Shown one piece after another: positions 30,671 to 39,782 of a stretch of 64,000 nucleotides of DNA; the stretch's first letter is position 1, and each line of letters begins with the position of its first letter. Location: positions 248,001 through 312,000 of the forward strand of contig NZ_MZXV01000032.1 of the NCBI RefSeq assembly GCF_003253745.1, in the 5' to 3' direction. The notes under the pieces are model-generated. The model ran no database searches. It saw only the letters and a list, made by a program, of their open reading frames with translations, and was not told the DNA's origin. Made by a program: the position numbers and the translations under genes. This DNA comes from Mesorhizobium kowhaii. GTDB lineage: Bacteria > Pseudomonadota > Alphaproteobacteria > Rhizobiales > Rhizobiaceae.

Positions 30671-33583
30671 ATGAACATCAAGGCCGACTTCCCATCACTC
30701 GTCGAAGAGATCGACTACGGAACCCCGCAATCGAAGGCGCAGAAGCAGGTCACGCTGAGCGTCGACGGCCGCAGCATCAGCGTACCGGAAGGCACCTCGA
30801 TCATGCGTGCCGCGATGGAAGGCGGGGTCGAGATCCCGAAGCTTTGCGCCACCGACATGCTGGACTCTTTCGGTTCGTGTCGTGTCTGCCTTGTCGAGAT
30901 CGAAGGGCGTGGCGGCACGCCAGCGTCCTGTACGACACCTGTCGGCGAGGGTATGGTGGTGCGCACGCAGTCCGAGCGGCTCGACGCCATTCGCCGCGGC
31001 GTCATGGAGCTTTACGTCTCCGACCATCCGACCGGCTGGAATGAGAAGGCCGGAACCGGCGCCAGCGAGTTCGACGCGGTGGCAAAGTCGATCGGCTTGA
31101 CCGAGAACCGCTACGGCATCGAGGGCCGCAACCACGTCAAGCAGGAAAACGGCGTAGCGCCCGGCCATGGCTCGCTGACGGTCGATTACATCGCACGCGA
31201 CGAGTCCAATCCCTATTTCACCTACGATCCCACGCAATGCATCGTCTGCTCGCGCTGCGTGAGGGCCTGCGAAGAGGTGCAGGGCACCTTCGCGCTGACT
31301 ATCGAAGGACGTGGCTTCGAATCCAGGGTCTCGGCGGGAATGCACGAGGCGTTCATCGATTCGGAATGCGTGTCCTGCGGCGCCTGCGTGCAGGCCTGTC
31401 CGACCGATGCGCTGCGCGAGAAAGCGGTCCTTGCCAAGGGTCTGCCGGAGCGCTCGGTCGTCACCACCTGCGCTTATTGCGGCGTCGGCTGCTCGTTCAA
31501 GGCCGAAGCGAAGGATGACGAGGTCATTCGCATGATGCCCTACAAGGAGGGCAAGGCGAACCACGGTCATTCCTGTGTGAAGGGCCGTTTCGCTTATGGC
31601 TACGCCACCCACAAGGACCGTATCTTGTCGCCGATGATCCGGGAAAAGATCACCGACCCATGGCGCGAGGTGACCTGGGAAGAGGCTATCTCCCACACGG
31701 CCCAGGAATTCCGCCGTATCCAGTATCAGTACGGTCGCACCGCGATTGGCGGCATCACTTCGTCGCGCTGCACCAACGAGGAAACCTACCTCGTCCAGAA
31801 GATGGTGCGGCAGGGCTTCCGCAACAACAATGTCGACACCTGCGCGCGCGTCTGCCACTCGCCGACGGGCTACGGGCTCGGCCAGACCTATGGCACCTCG
31901 GCTGGCACGCAGGATTTCGACTCCGTCGATTACACCGACGTTGCCGTCATTATCGGTGCCAATCCCGTTTCAGCCCATCCGGTGTTCGCCTCGCGGCTGA
32001 AGAAGCGGCTGCGTCAGGGCGCCAAGCTGATCGTGCTCGATCCACGTCGCACCGAGATGGTCAAGTCGACGCATGTCGAAGCGGATTATCACCTGCCGCT
32101 GAAGCCCGGCACCAACGTGGCTGTGCTGACGGCGCTGGCGCATGTGATCGTCACCGAGGGTCTTTTCAACGAAGCCTTCATCCGCGAACGCTGCGACTGG
32201 GCGGAGTTCCAGGATTGGGCATCGTTCGTCGCCTTGCCGGAAAACAGCCCCGAAACCGTCGGCAAGTTGTCCGGCGTCGATCCCGAGTTGATCCGCGGCG
32301 CGGCGCGGCTCTACGCTACCGGGGGCAACGGCGCGATCTATTACGGCCTCGGGGTGACGGAACACAGCCAGGGTTCGACCACGGTGATGGCGATCGCCAA
32401 TCTCGCCATGGCCACCGGCAATATCGGCCGGCCAGGCGTCGGGGTGAACCCGCTGCGTGGCCAGAACAATGTGCAGGGTTCCTGCGACATGGGTTCGTTC
32501 CCGCACGAACTGCCCGGCTACCGCCATATCTCCGGCGAAGCCGTGCGCGACATCTATGAGAGCCTGTGGGGCGTGAAGCTGGACGACGAACCCGGCCTGC
32601 GCATTCCCAACATGCTGGATGCCGCGGTCGACGGCACTTTCAAGGGCATCTACATCCAGGGCGAAGACATTCTGCAGTCCGATCCCGACACCAAGCATGT
32701 CGCCGCCGGTCTGGCCGCCATGGAATGCGTCGTCGTGCATGACCTCTTCCTCAACGAGACGGCAAACTACGCGCATGTCTTCCTGCCGGGCTCGACCTTC
32801 CTGGAGAAAGACGGCACCTTCACCAACGCAGAGCGCCGCATCAACATGGTGCGCAAGGTTCTGAAGCCGAAGGCGCGCTACGCCGATTGGGAAGCGACGC
32901 AGGAGCTTGCCCGCGCGATCGGGCTGGACTGGAACTACCAGCATCCCTCCGAGATCATGGACGAGATCGCCCAGACGACGCCGAGCTTCGCCGGCGTTTC
33001 CTTCGAGTTGCTCGACCGTGTCGGATCCGTACAATGGCCCTGCAACGAGAAGGCGCCGCTCGGCACCCCGATCATGCATGTCGATGGTTTCGTGCGCGGC
33101 AAGGGCAAGTTCATCCGCACCGAATATGTGGCGACGGACGAGAGGACCGGGCCGCGCTTCCCGCTGCTGCTCACCACCGGCCGCATCCTGTCGCAATACA
33201 ATGTCGGCGCTCAGACCAGGCGCACCGACAACGTCATGTGGCACAGCGAGGACCGGCTGGAGATCCACCCGCACGATGCGGAGAATCGCGGACTGCGCGA
33301 CGGCGACTGGGTCCGTCTGACCAGCCGCTCGGGCGAGACGACGCTGCGCGCGCTGATCACCGATCGGGTGTCACCCGGCGTGGTCTACACGACGTTCCAT
33401 CATCCGGACACGCAGGCCAACGTGATCACGACCGACTTCTCCGACTGGGCGACCAACTGTCCGGAATACAAGGTGACGGCGGTGCAGGTCGGCGCCTCCA
33501 ACGGGCCATCGGAATGGCAGCGCGACTATGACGAGCAGGCGCGCAACAGCCGTCGCATCGCGAAGCTGGAAGCGGCGGAGTAG
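30671..33583 (+). CDS. fdsA: NAD-dependent formate dehydrogenase alpha subunit (Mo-bis-MGD)
   Basis: A 970-residue catalytic subunit. Order: N-terminal [2Fe-2S] domain (FGSCRVCLVEIEG), a region with extra ligands, a 2x[4Fe-4S] ferredoxin domain (CIVCSRCVRACEE, CVSCGACVQACP), the proximal [4Fe-4S] (TTCAYCGVGCSFK) and then the molybdopterin domain. The Mo ligand is Cys rather than selenocysteine: C395 in CARVCHSPTGYGL, followed by the conserved H396. The C-terminal dinucleotide-binding domain ends with TTFHHPDTQANVITTD. It oxidises formate to CO2 in the cytoplasm and, in relatives, can also run in reverse. It starts 10 bp after fdsB. Confidence 0.96.
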   Translation: MNIKADFPSLVEEIDYGTPQSKAQKQVTLSVDGRSISVPEGTSIMRAAMEGGVEIPKLCATDMLDSFGSCRVCLVEIEGRGGTPASCTTPVGEGMVVRTQSERLDAIRRGVMELYVSDHPTGWNEKAGTGASEFDAVAKSIGLTENRYGIEGRNHVKQENGVAPGHGSLTVDYIARDESNPYFTYDPTQCIVCSRCVRACEEVQGTFALTIEGRGFESRVSAGMHEAFIDSECVSCGACVQACPTDALREKAVLAKGLPERSVVTTCAYCGVGCSFKAEAKDDEVIRMMPYKEGKANHGHSCVKGRFAYGYATHKDRILSPMIREKITDPWREVTWEEAISHTAQEFRRIQYQYGRTAIGGITSSRCTNEETYLVQKMVRQGFRNNNVDTCARVCHSPTGYGLGQTYGTSAGTQDFDSVDYTDVAVIIGANPVSAHPVFASRLKKRLRQGAKLIVLDPRRTEMVKSTHVEADYHLPLKPGTNVAVLTALAHVIVTEGLFNEAFIRERCDWAEFQDWASFVALPENSPETVGKLSGVDPELIRGAARLYATGGNGAIYYGLGVTEHSQGSTTVMAIANLAMATGNIGRPGVGVNPLRGQNNVQGSCDMGSFPHELPGYRHISGEAVRDIYESLWGVKLDDEPGLRIPNMLDAAVDGTFKGIYIQGEDILQSDPDTKHVAAGLAAMECVVVHDLFLNETANYAHVFLPGSTFLEKDGTFTNAERRINMVRKVLKPKARYADWEATQELARAIGLDWNYQHPSEIMDEIAQTTPSFAGVSFELLDRVGSVQWPCNEKAPLGTPIMHVDGFVRGKGKFIRTEYVATDERTGPRFPLLLTTGRILSQYNVGAQTRRTDNVMWHSEDRLEIHPHDAENRGLRDGDWVRLTSRSGETTLRALITDRVSPGVVYTTFHHPDTQANVITTDFSDWATNCPEYKVTAVQVGASNGPSEWQRDYDEQARNSRRIAKLEAAE

Positions 33584-33585
33584 TC

Positions 33586-34416
33586 TTGAGCGAGCGCCGC
33601 AAAGCCACGACGCAGGTATCGCGGCTGGCGCGTCGCGCAGGCGGAACGACGGCTGCCAACCGGATGGTGCCGGAAGAGACGCCGGTGGCGTTTTCCTTCG
33701 CCGGCACCACGCATGCGGTGATGATGGCAAGCCCGGCCGATTTCGAGGATTTCGCGCTCGGCTTCTCGCTGACCGAAGGCATCATTGCCTTGCCTGAAGA
33801 GATCGAGGCCATCGAGGTCGAGGATCATGGCGCCGGCATCGACATCCAGATCCGGCTGAAGGACAGCGCCAACACGCGCTTCGAAGCGCGGCGCCGACGA
33901 CTGGCCGGACCGGTCGGTTGCGGATTGTGCGGCATCGAATCGATCGAGGAAGCGATGCGCTCGGTCGATGCAGTTGGTGCGTCAAAGCTTACGCTTGAGG
34001 CCGACGATATCGTCCGCTCGGTCAAGCTGTTGTCGAAAGTTCAGCCGCTTCACACCGAGACCGGAGCCGTGCACGCCGCCGGCTTCTATATCCCGGGCAA
34101 GGGCATCGTCATGGCGCGCGAGGATGTCGGCCGCCACAATGCGCTCGACAAGCTGGCGGGCGCGCTGGCCAAGGCCGACATCGATGGCGCATCTGGTGCT
34201 GTCGTGGTGACATCGCGGGTCTCGGTCGAGATGGTGCAGAAGTCGGCGGCGATCGGGTCGGCTTTCATCATTGCCGTTTCGGCGCCGACGGCACTGGCCA
34301 TCCGAACGGCGCAAGAGGCTGGCATGACGCTGGTGGCGCTGGTGCGCGGCGATGATTTCGATATTTTCACCCACCCCGACCGGGTGGTTTGCGGAGTTGC
34401 CAAGCATGTCGCATGA
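33586..34416 (+). CDS. fdhD: FdhD/FdsC sulfurtransferase for formate dehydrogenase maturation
   Basis: A 276-residue FdhD family protein. The catalytic cysteine loop is GPVGCGLCGIES (C112, C115); other marks are FEDFALGFSLTEGII, the HTETGAVHAAGF cofactor-binding motif, AREDVGRHNALDKL and VVTSRVSVEMVQKSA. It delivers sulfur to the Mo-bis-MGD cofactor of FdsA. The start is TTG at 33586, two bases after the fdsA stop, with GGAG at the end of fdsA as ribosome-binding site. In this operon type it is also called fdsC. Confidence 0.93.
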   Translation: MSERRKATTQVSRLARRAGGTTAANRMVPEETPVAFSFAGTTHAVMMASPADFEDFALGFSLTEGIIALPEEIEAIEVEDHGAGIDIQIRLKDSANTRFEARRRRLAGPVGCGLCGIESIEEAMRSVDAVGASKLTLEADDIVRSVKLLSKVQPLHTETGAVHAAGFYIPGKGIVMAREDVGRHNALDKLAGALAKADIDGASGAVVVTSRVSVEMVQKSAAIGSAFIIAVSAPTALAIRTAQEAGMTLVALVRGDDFDIFTHPDRVVCGVAKHVA

Positions 34417-34717
34417 CGAAGAACACATCATGAGCACGAGTGAGAAGCTGGTGCGCATGGCAAACCAGATCGCCGATTTTTTCCATTCCAAGCCGCGCGA
34501 GGAAGGCATTGCCGGCGTCGCCGAGCATATCAACAAGTTCTGGGAGCCGAGGATGCGGCGGCAGTTGTTCGATATGCTGGACGGCGGCACGGAGAACTTC
34601 AACGAGTTGGTGGTGGCCGCCTCGGCCAAGATCAGGCGACCGATCACGCCGGCTGAGGCCGACCTCCGACTCGGGCTCGAGGCTTCCCCGGCCGACGTCG
34701 CCGCTTCGCAAAAATAG
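34406..34717 (+). CDS. fdsD: NAD-dependent formate dehydrogenase delta subunit
   Basis: A 103-residue helical protein of the FdsD family: SEKLVRMANQIADFFHSKP, GIAGVAEHINKFWEPRMRRQL and a C-terminal SAKIRRPIT. FdsD is the small subunit of FdsABGD-type complexes and is needed for assembly. The start at 34406 overlaps fdhD by 11 bp with GCGGAG upstream; an ATG at 34430 is possible. It closes a complete fdsGBACD operon. Confidence 0.9.
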   Translation: MSHDEEHIMSTSEKLVRMANQIADFFHSKPREEGIAGVAEHINKFWEPRMRRQLFDMLDGGTENFNELVVAASAKIRRPITPAEADLRLGLEASPADVAASQK

Positions 34718-34829
34718 CCGCAGAGCCAAGCGGGCTTATGTTTTCCAACGCTAAAGTTTGAGATGCCGCAGTCGGCGCTGCTCTGCTATGATTGGCGATC
34801 AGAAATCGTCAGGCCGGGGCGGAAACCTC

Positions 34830-36383
34830 GTGAGGCCGATCGAGACCCGATATGCCCGTAGCGGCGATGTGCGGATCGCCTATCAGGTGGTCGGGCAGGG
34901 ATCGCTCGACCTCGTCTTCGTGCCGGGCTTCATTTCCAATCTCGACCTGCACTGGGAAGACCAAGGCTACAGCCGGCTGCTGAAGCGGCTTTCGGCGTTC
35001 TCGCGGCTGATCCTGTTCGACAAGCGCGGCACGGGTCTGTCCGACCGTGTCGATGCGCACCACCTGCCCAGCCTTGAAACGCGCATGGACGATGTGCGTG
35101 CGGTGATGGACGCCGCCGGCAGCGGCCGCGCGGCACTGCTTGGCGCCTCGGAAGGCGCGCCGATGGCGATGCTGTTCGCCGCCACCTATCCGGAACGGAC
35201 GCGGGCGCTGGCGCTCTATGGCGGCTATGCGCATTTCCACAAATGGGTGATGTCGCCCGAACGCCTCGACGCCTTCATCGAGATGGCGGAGACGGCCTGG
35301 GGTACCGGCGCCACCCTGCCCCATTTCGCGCCGAGCCGGGTCGACGACGCGCATTTTAGCCAGTGGTGGGCACGTTTCGAACGATTATCGGCCAGCCCGA
35401 CGGCGGCAGCGGCACTGGCGCGCATGAACGCCGGGATCGACGTGCGCGGCGTGCTGGCCGCGATCAGCGCACCGACGCTGCTCATTCATCGCCATAACGA
35501 CGCACGGGTCGACCCGGACGCCAGCCGCTTCCTGGCCAGGAAGATTCCCAATTCACTACTGGTCGAGATTCCCGGACGCGACCACCCGATCTGGACCGGC
35601 GACGTCGACCGGGTGGCCGACCTGATCGAGGAATTCCTGACCGGCGAGCGTGCCGTGGCCGAGGTGGACCGCGTGCTGGCGGCACTCCTGGCGACACGCA
35701 TCTACGACACGGCGCGGATGGGCGATCGCATGTGGAGCGAACGCAGCCAGCGCTTCCAGGAAACCTGGCGGCTGCTTGTCGGTCGCCATGGCGGCCGCGC
35801 GGTGGGTACGCATGGCGAGATGATGATTTCGCGCTTCGATGGGCCTGCGCGCGCCATACGCTGCGCTGCGGCGCTGCGCGAGGCGGCAAAAGGCATTGGC
35901 GTGGCCAGCGCGCAGGGCGCGCATGTCGGCGAGATCGAACTGCGTGGGCCGCCGGTGGGGCTGACGGCGCGGGTGACGATGCAGCTTGCCGCGCACGCCA
36001 GCCGCGGCGACATAATCGCTTCGCGGCTGGTCGCCGACCTCGCAACCGGCTCGGGCCTGCATTTCACTGACGCCAGCCGGATCACGCTGGACGATCTGGA
36101 CGAGCCGCTGGCGCTGGTGCGGGCGATGTCTGAACAGCATCTGGAGCCCGATTGCCGCGCCAGGACCCGAACGGCCGAACCGGCCGTGCTGACGGCACGC
36201 GAAAGCGAAGTGGTGAGCCTGATTGCCGACGGCAAGAGCAATGCCGCGATTGCCGCCGAGCTCAGGCTGAGCGAACACACGGTCAAGCGTCACGTCGCCA
36301 ACATACTGCTCAAGCTGGATCTGCCGTCGCGAGCGGCGGCAGCGGCATTTTCCGCCAGGCATACTGGCCCGGACGGGCCATAG
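34830..36383 (+). CDS. Three-domain regulator: alpha/beta-hydrolase, degenerate class III cyclase domain, LuxR helix-turn-helix
   Basis: A 517-residue protein. Residues 1-270 are an alpha/beta-hydrolase: GQGSLDLVFVPGF, FDKRGTGLSD, nucleophile S107 in LLGASEGAPM, D224 in HRHNDARVDP and H252 in GRDHPIW. Residues about 285-435 resemble the nucleotidyl-cyclase half seen fused to such hydrolases (RFDGPARAIRCAAALREA, GAHVGEIELRGPPVGLTARV), but the metal-binding Asp motifs (FTDIVGS and GDG) are missing, so catalysis is unlikely. Residues 451-515 are a LuxR/GerE DNA-binding domain (LTARESEVVSLIADGKSNAAI, LSEHTVKRHVANILLKL). I chose the GTG at 34830; ATG 34788 is possible. Ligand and target genes are unknown. 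Confidence 0.85.
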   Translation: MRPIETRYARSGDVRIAYQVVGQGSLDLVFVPGFISNLDLHWEDQGYSRLLKRLSAFSRLILFDKRGTGLSDRVDAHHLPSLETRMDDVRAVMDAAGSGRAALLGASEGAPMAMLFAATYPERTRALALYGGYAHFHKWVMSPERLDAFIEMAETAWGTGATLPHFAPSRVDDAHFSQWWARFERLSASPTAAAALARMNAGIDVRGVLAAISAPTLLIHRHNDARVDPDASRFLARKIPNSLLVEIPGRDHPIWTGDVDRVADLIEEFLTGERAVAEVDRVLAALLATRIYDTARMGDRMWSERSQRFQETWRLLVGRHGGRAVGTHGEMMISRFDGPARAIRCAAALREAAKGIGVASAQGAHVGEIELRGPPVGLTARVTMQLAAHASRGDIIASRLVADLATGSGLHFTDASRITLDDLDEPLALVRAMSEQHLEPDCRARTRTAEPAVLTARESEVVSLIADGKSNAAIAAELRLSEHTVKRHVANILLKLDLPSRAAAAAFSARHTGPDGP

Positions 36384-36493
36384 CAGCCATGGCGCTTTCG
36401 GGCGAAGCGGCGCGAGACATGCAAGCGCTATCAATTCTCTCCATGCAGGCCGGGCGGATGTCGCCGGGAAAAGGCGCTGCGAGGGAGGATGAA

Positions 36494-36973
36494 ATGCTGA
36501 AGTCAAACCGGACACTCAAAGTGTTGGTGATAGCGGCGAGTGTTGGAGCGTTGTTCGCTATCGCTCCCGCAAAGGCCGAGGACGCGTCTGCGACGGCTGC
36601 CTACAAGGACATCCAGGCGACACTCGGCTCAGTACCAGACATGTTCAAGACTTTGCCGGATGTGGCCGTTGCCGGCGCCTGGGCCGAGATCAAGGGCGTG
36701 CAGCTCAACCCAAAGACCGCGCTCGACGGCAAGACCAAGGAACTGTTGGGGCTCGCCGTCGCGGCGCAGATCCCATGCCAATACTGCATCTATTTCCATA
36801 CCGAGGCGGCCAAGCTCAACGGCGCCAGCGACGAGGAGATCAAGGAGGCGGTGGCGATGGCCGCGATCGTGCGCCACTGGTCGACGATGCTCAACGGCAG
36901 CCAGATCGATCTCGCGACCTTCAAGAAGCAGACCGACGACGTGTTCGCGGCCGTCAAGGCGAAGTCGCAGTGA
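36494..36973 (+). CDS. Exported carboxymuconolactone decarboxylase/AhpD-like protein
   Basis: A 159-residue protein with a Sec signal peptide (LKVLVIAASVGALFAIAPAKA, shown in part; cleavage near residue 28) followed by a CMD/AhpD domain. The redox motif is C95-x-x-C98 with H102 in IPCQYCIYFHTEA, as in AhpD-type disulfide reductases. Most family members are cytoplasmic; export is notable. GGGAGGAT lies upstream of the ATG. A 10-bp stem-loop (36982-37006) follows the stop, and an NTF2-like gene starts 85 bp later on the same strand. Confidence 0.82.
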   Translation: MLKSNRTLKVLVIAASVGALFAIAPAKAEDASATAAYKDIQATLGSVPDMFKTLPDVAVAGAWAEIKGVQLNPKTALDGKTKELLGLAVAAQIPCQYCIYFHTEAAKLNGASDEEIKEAVAMAAIVRHWSTMLNGSQIDLATFKKQTDDVFAAVKAKSQ

Positions 36974-37058
36974 AGAAATCCCTGCCCGGCGATGAGCGCC
37001 GGGCAGCACTCATGATCATCAATCGCCCGAACGCGAAGACGGGCATATGGAGGATAAA

Positions 37059-37421
37059 ATGCTGACCAAGACACAGACCGTGGACGGCGCGGCGATCAAG
37101 AAGGCAATCGAAACCCGTGATGGAAAGATGCTGTCTAGCTTCTATGCCGACGACGCGCTGGTGCGGGTGATCGACCGCAACAACCCACCGAGCAAGCCGC
37201 GCGAAATCCGCGGGCGCGCAGCGATCGCCACCTTCTGGGACGACATCTGCAGCCGGGCGATGACCCACAAGGTCGACACCACGATCGCCGACGGCGACAG
37301 CTTGGCCTTCACTCAGGCCTGCGCCTATCCGGACGGGACGAAAGTGTTCGCCGCGGCGATGCTGGAGCTGAAGAACGGGCGGATCGCACGGCAGACCGTC
37401 GTGCAGGCCTGGGACGAGTGA
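37059..37421 (+). CDS. SnoaL/NTF2-like small protein
   Basis: A 120-residue cytoplasmic protein of the NTF2-like superfamily: AIKKAIETRDGKMLSSFYADDALVRV, IRGRAAIATFWDDIC and the C-terminal ELKNGRIARQTVVQAWDE. Such domains bind small hydrophobic molecules or act as isomerases/cyclases; no catalytic set is certain. The ATG at 37059 is preferred over that at 37047 because a GGAGGA sits five bases upstream of it. Eight bp separate it from the next gene, so they are probably cotranslated. Confidence 0.75.
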   Translation: MLTKTQTVDGAAIKKAIETRDGKMLSSFYADDALVRVIDRNNPPSKPREIRGRAAIATFWDDICSRAMTHKVDTTIADGDSLAFTQACAYPDGTKVFAAAMLELKNGRIARQTVVQAWDE

Positions 37422-37428
37422 GGCGGCC

Positions 37429-37743
37429 ATGTTCAGCGCCAGATGGCAGATCGACGCCGAGTTCGGGCACAAGCAGACCGTGCTCGAACTGCTGAAGAAA
37501 TGGGAACGCGAGATCGGCTCGCAGGTCGGTATCGCCGACCTCAACTTCCAGATCATGACCGGATCGATCGGCGCGCGGGAGGCGACGGTCGAATCGCATC
37601 ACGAGGTCGAAAGCCTGGCCCAGTTGGAGGCGTTCTTCGCCAAGATCGGCAAGATCGACGCCCACGCCAAATGGGGCAAGGAGATGGAGCCCTATGTCGT
37701 GTCGGGCACCAGCCTGTGGAACATCTATCGCATCGTGGAGTAG
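37429..37743 (+). CDS. Small hypothetical protein, possible dimeric alpha/beta-barrel fold
   Basis: A 104-residue protein I do not recognise. It begins MFSARWQIDAEFGHKQTVLELLKKW, followed by GSQVGIADLNFQIMTGSIGA, a central helix (LAQLEAFFAKIG) and an aromatic C-terminus (GTSLWNIYRIVE). The strand-helix-strand-strand-helix-strand pattern resembles ferredoxin-like dimeric barrels (NIPSNAP/ABM-type), which is inference. It follows the NTF2-like gene by 7 bp with a GAGGCGG site. Confidence 0.65.
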   Translation: MFSARWQIDAEFGHKQTVLELLKKWEREIGSQVGIADLNFQIMTGSIGAREATVESHHEVESLAQLEAFFAKIGKIDAHAKWGKEMEPYVVSGTSLWNIYRIVE

Positions 37744-37752
37744 TGGCCGACG

Positions 37753-37780
37753 CCCTTCTCCCCTGCAACGGGGAGAAGGG
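37753..37780. repeat. Perfect 11-bp hairpin between convergent genes
   Basis: CCCTTCTCCCC (37753-37763) and GGGGAGAAGGG (37770-37780) flank a 6-nt loop. The same arm words recur in the larger elements at 42593-42718 and 62096-62150. Located between convergent genes, it can act as a bidirectional terminator. Confidence 0.8.
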
Positions 37781-37795
37781 AAGCAGACGGCGCTG

Positions 37796-38281
37796 CTACA
37801 TCAGGCCAAGCTGCTTGTAGAAGCCGAGCGCATCGTAATAGTCGCTCTGGGTGGCGATCTTGCCGTCCTTGATCGAGAACATCGAGGCGCCGGTGAAGGA
37901 GAACTTCTTGCCAGTAGCGGCGGTGCCGTCAGCCCAGGGGCCGGTATTGGTGCCGGAAAATTCCCATTCGAACGAGACACGGTCGCCCTCTACGACGGGC
38001 GCGCCCTTCATCGTCCACACCGCGTCGGGGACTGCTTTCAGGAAATTGTCGATGACTCCGGTTTTGGCGGCTTCCTTGCCCTTGACCGGTTTGCCGACAG
38101 AAGCGTCGTAGTAGGTAACGTCGTCGGCGAAGTAGCCGGCCGCCTTGGCCGAGTCATGGGCGTTCCAGGCGGCGACATAGGCTTCGACCACCGATTGCGC
38201 GGTGTCGGCAGCAAAGGACGGCGCCGCGACGAAGAGCGCGGCGGCGACAGCTGCGGATGTCAGAAATTGGCGGCGATGCAT
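37796..38281 (-). CDS. Tat-exported SnoaL/NTF2-like protein
   Basis: A 161-residue protein with a twin-arginine signal (MHRRQFLTSAAVAAALFVAA; cleavage after AAPSFAA) and an NTF2-like domain: VVEAYVAAWNAHDSAKAAGYFADDV, TYYDASVGKPVKG, FEWEFSGTNTG and SIKDGKIATQSDYYDA. This is the layout of SnoaL-like polyketide-cyclase or steroid-isomerase-fold proteins. Tat export implies folding before secretion. It lies upstream-separate from patD, whose stop is 44 bp from this start on the same strand. AGGGAGGAAAG precedes the ATG. Confidence 0.78.
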   Translation of the reverse strand: MHRRQFLTSAAVAAALFVAAPSFAADTAQSVVEAYVAAWNAHDSAKAAGYFADDVTYYDASVGKPVKGKEAAKTGVIDNFLKAVPDAVWTMKGAPVVEGDRVSFEWEFSGTNTGPWADGTAATGKKFSFTGASMFSIKDGKIATQSDYYDALGFYKQLGLM

Positions 38282-38324
38282 GGTTCTTTCCTCCCTTGTT
38301 GAATGCTTGCCTTCCTTCCGCGCG

Positions 38325-39752
38325 CTAGCCGTGAGCAACCATCACATGGCGCACGGCGGTGTAGTCTTCCAGCGCATAGAGCGACATGTCCTTGCCGTAG
38401 CCGGATTGCTTCAACCCGCCATGCGGCATCTCATTGGTCAGCATGAAATGGGTGTTGATCCAGGTGCAGCCATATTGCAGGCGGGCGGCCGTCGCCATGG
38501 CGCGCGAGACATCCTTGGTCCACACGGATGACGCCAGGCCATAGTCGCTGTCGTTGGCCCAGTTCACCGCTTCGTCGACCTCGGAAAAACGGGTGACCGA
38601 GACGACCGGGCCGAACACTTCGCGGCGCACGATCTCGTCTTCCTGCAACGCGCCGGCAACGACGGTCGGCTGGTAATAGAAGCCCGAGCCCTCGCCCGGC
38701 TTGCCGCCGGTGGTGATTTCGATGTGCTTCAATTCTGAGGCCCGCTCGACGAAGCTCGAGACGCGGTCGCGCTGGCGGCGGGAGATCAGCGGCCCGATCT
38801 CGTTTTCGGTGTCGTCGGGGCGATTGTATTTGATGGTCGAGACAGCCGATGAAAGGTCAGCGACGAGCTTGTCGTAGATCTTCTTGCCGGCATAGATGCG
38901 GCAGGCGGCGGTGCAGTCCTGCCCGGCATTGTAATAGCCGAAGGCGCGCAGGCCGTTCACCACCGCGCCTAGGTCGGCGTCGTCGAAGACGATGACCGGC
39001 GCCTTGCCGCCGAGTTCGAGATGCGTGCGCTTGACCGACTTGGCGGCTGCCTGCAGCACCTTCTTGCCGGTGGCGACATCGCCGGTGATCGAGATCATGT
39101 TGACCTTTGGATGGTTGATCAGCGTGTTGCCGACGCTGTCGCCGCGGCCGAGCACGACGTTGACGACGCCTTCCGGCAGGATTTCGGCAAGGATCTTGGC
39201 CAGCTTCAGCGCCGTCAGCGGCGTCTGTTCCGACGGCTTGAAGACCACGGTGTTGCCACCGGCGATCGCCGGCGCCAGCTTCCAGGCCATCATCATCAGC
39301 GGATAATTCCACGGCGCGATCGAAGCGACGATGCCGATGGCGTCGCGGCGCACCATCGAGGTGTGGCCGGGAATGTATTCGCCTGCGACCACGCCTGGCA
39401 TCGAGCGAACGGCGCCGGCAAAGAAGCGGTAGCAGTCGACGATCGCCGGGATCTCGTCGTTGAGCACCGCTTTGATCGGCTTGCCGCAGTTCAGTGCCTC
39501 GAGTGTCGCGAACTCCTTCGCCTCGGCCTCGATGCGGTCGGCGATCTTCAGGAGATAGCCGGAACGCTGCGCCGGCGTGGTGCGCGACCAGGTGACGAAC
39601 GCCTTTTCGGCCGCCAGCACCGCCGCCTCGATCTGCGCCTGGCTGGCTTCGGGCAGGTTGAGGATGGTCGCCCCGGTCTTTGGATTGAGGATCGGCTCCT
39701 CGGTTTCGGTGCCCTTCTCGAATTTCGAGCCGATCAGCATCTGGGTGTCCAT
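38325..39752 (-). CDS. patD: Gamma-aminobutyraldehyde dehydrogenase
   Basis: A 475-residue NAD(P)-aldehyde dehydrogenase. General base E246 ([18 protein letters not shown]) and nucleophile C280 ([13 protein letters not shown]) are intact. It resembles E. coli PatD/YdcW over its whole length: [44 protein letters not shown] and the end [18 protein letters not shown]. It oxidises 4-aminobutyraldehyde to GABA in putrescine breakdown; betaine aldehyde is an alternative. It is the last gene of a ydcSTUV-patD cluster with the same gene order as E. coli ydcSTUVW. Confidence 0.92.
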   Translation of the reverse strand: MDTQMLIGSKFEKGTETEEPILNPKTGATILNLPEASQAQIEAAVLAAEKAFVTWSRTTPAQRSGYLLKIADRIEAEAKEFATLEALNCGKPIKAVLNDEIPAIVDCYRFFAGAVRSMPGVVAGEYIPGHTSMVRRDAIGIVASIAPWNYPLMMMAWKLAPAIAGGNTVVFKPSEQTPLTALKLAKILAEILPEGVVNVVLGRGDSVGNTLINHPKVNMISITGDVATGKKVLQAAAKSVKRTHLELGGKAPVIVFDDADLGAVVNGLRAFGYYNAGQDCTAACRIYAGKKIYDKLVADLSSAVSTIKYNRPDDTENEIGPLISRRQRDRVSSFVERASELKHIEITTGGKPGEGSGFYYQPTVVAGALQEDEIVRREVFGPVVSVTRFSEVDEAVNWANDSDYGLASSVWTKDVSRAMATAARLQYGCTWINTHFMLTNEMPHGGLKQSGYGKDMSLYALEDYTAVRHVMVAHG

Positions 39753-39782
39753 GGAAGTCTCTCCCTTATGAACTCTTTGAAT

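Noticed and set aside
31841-31866. Selenocysteine in the formate dehydrogenase alpha subunit
   Set aside because: The metal-ligand codon at 31853-31855 is TGC (Cys), not TGA.
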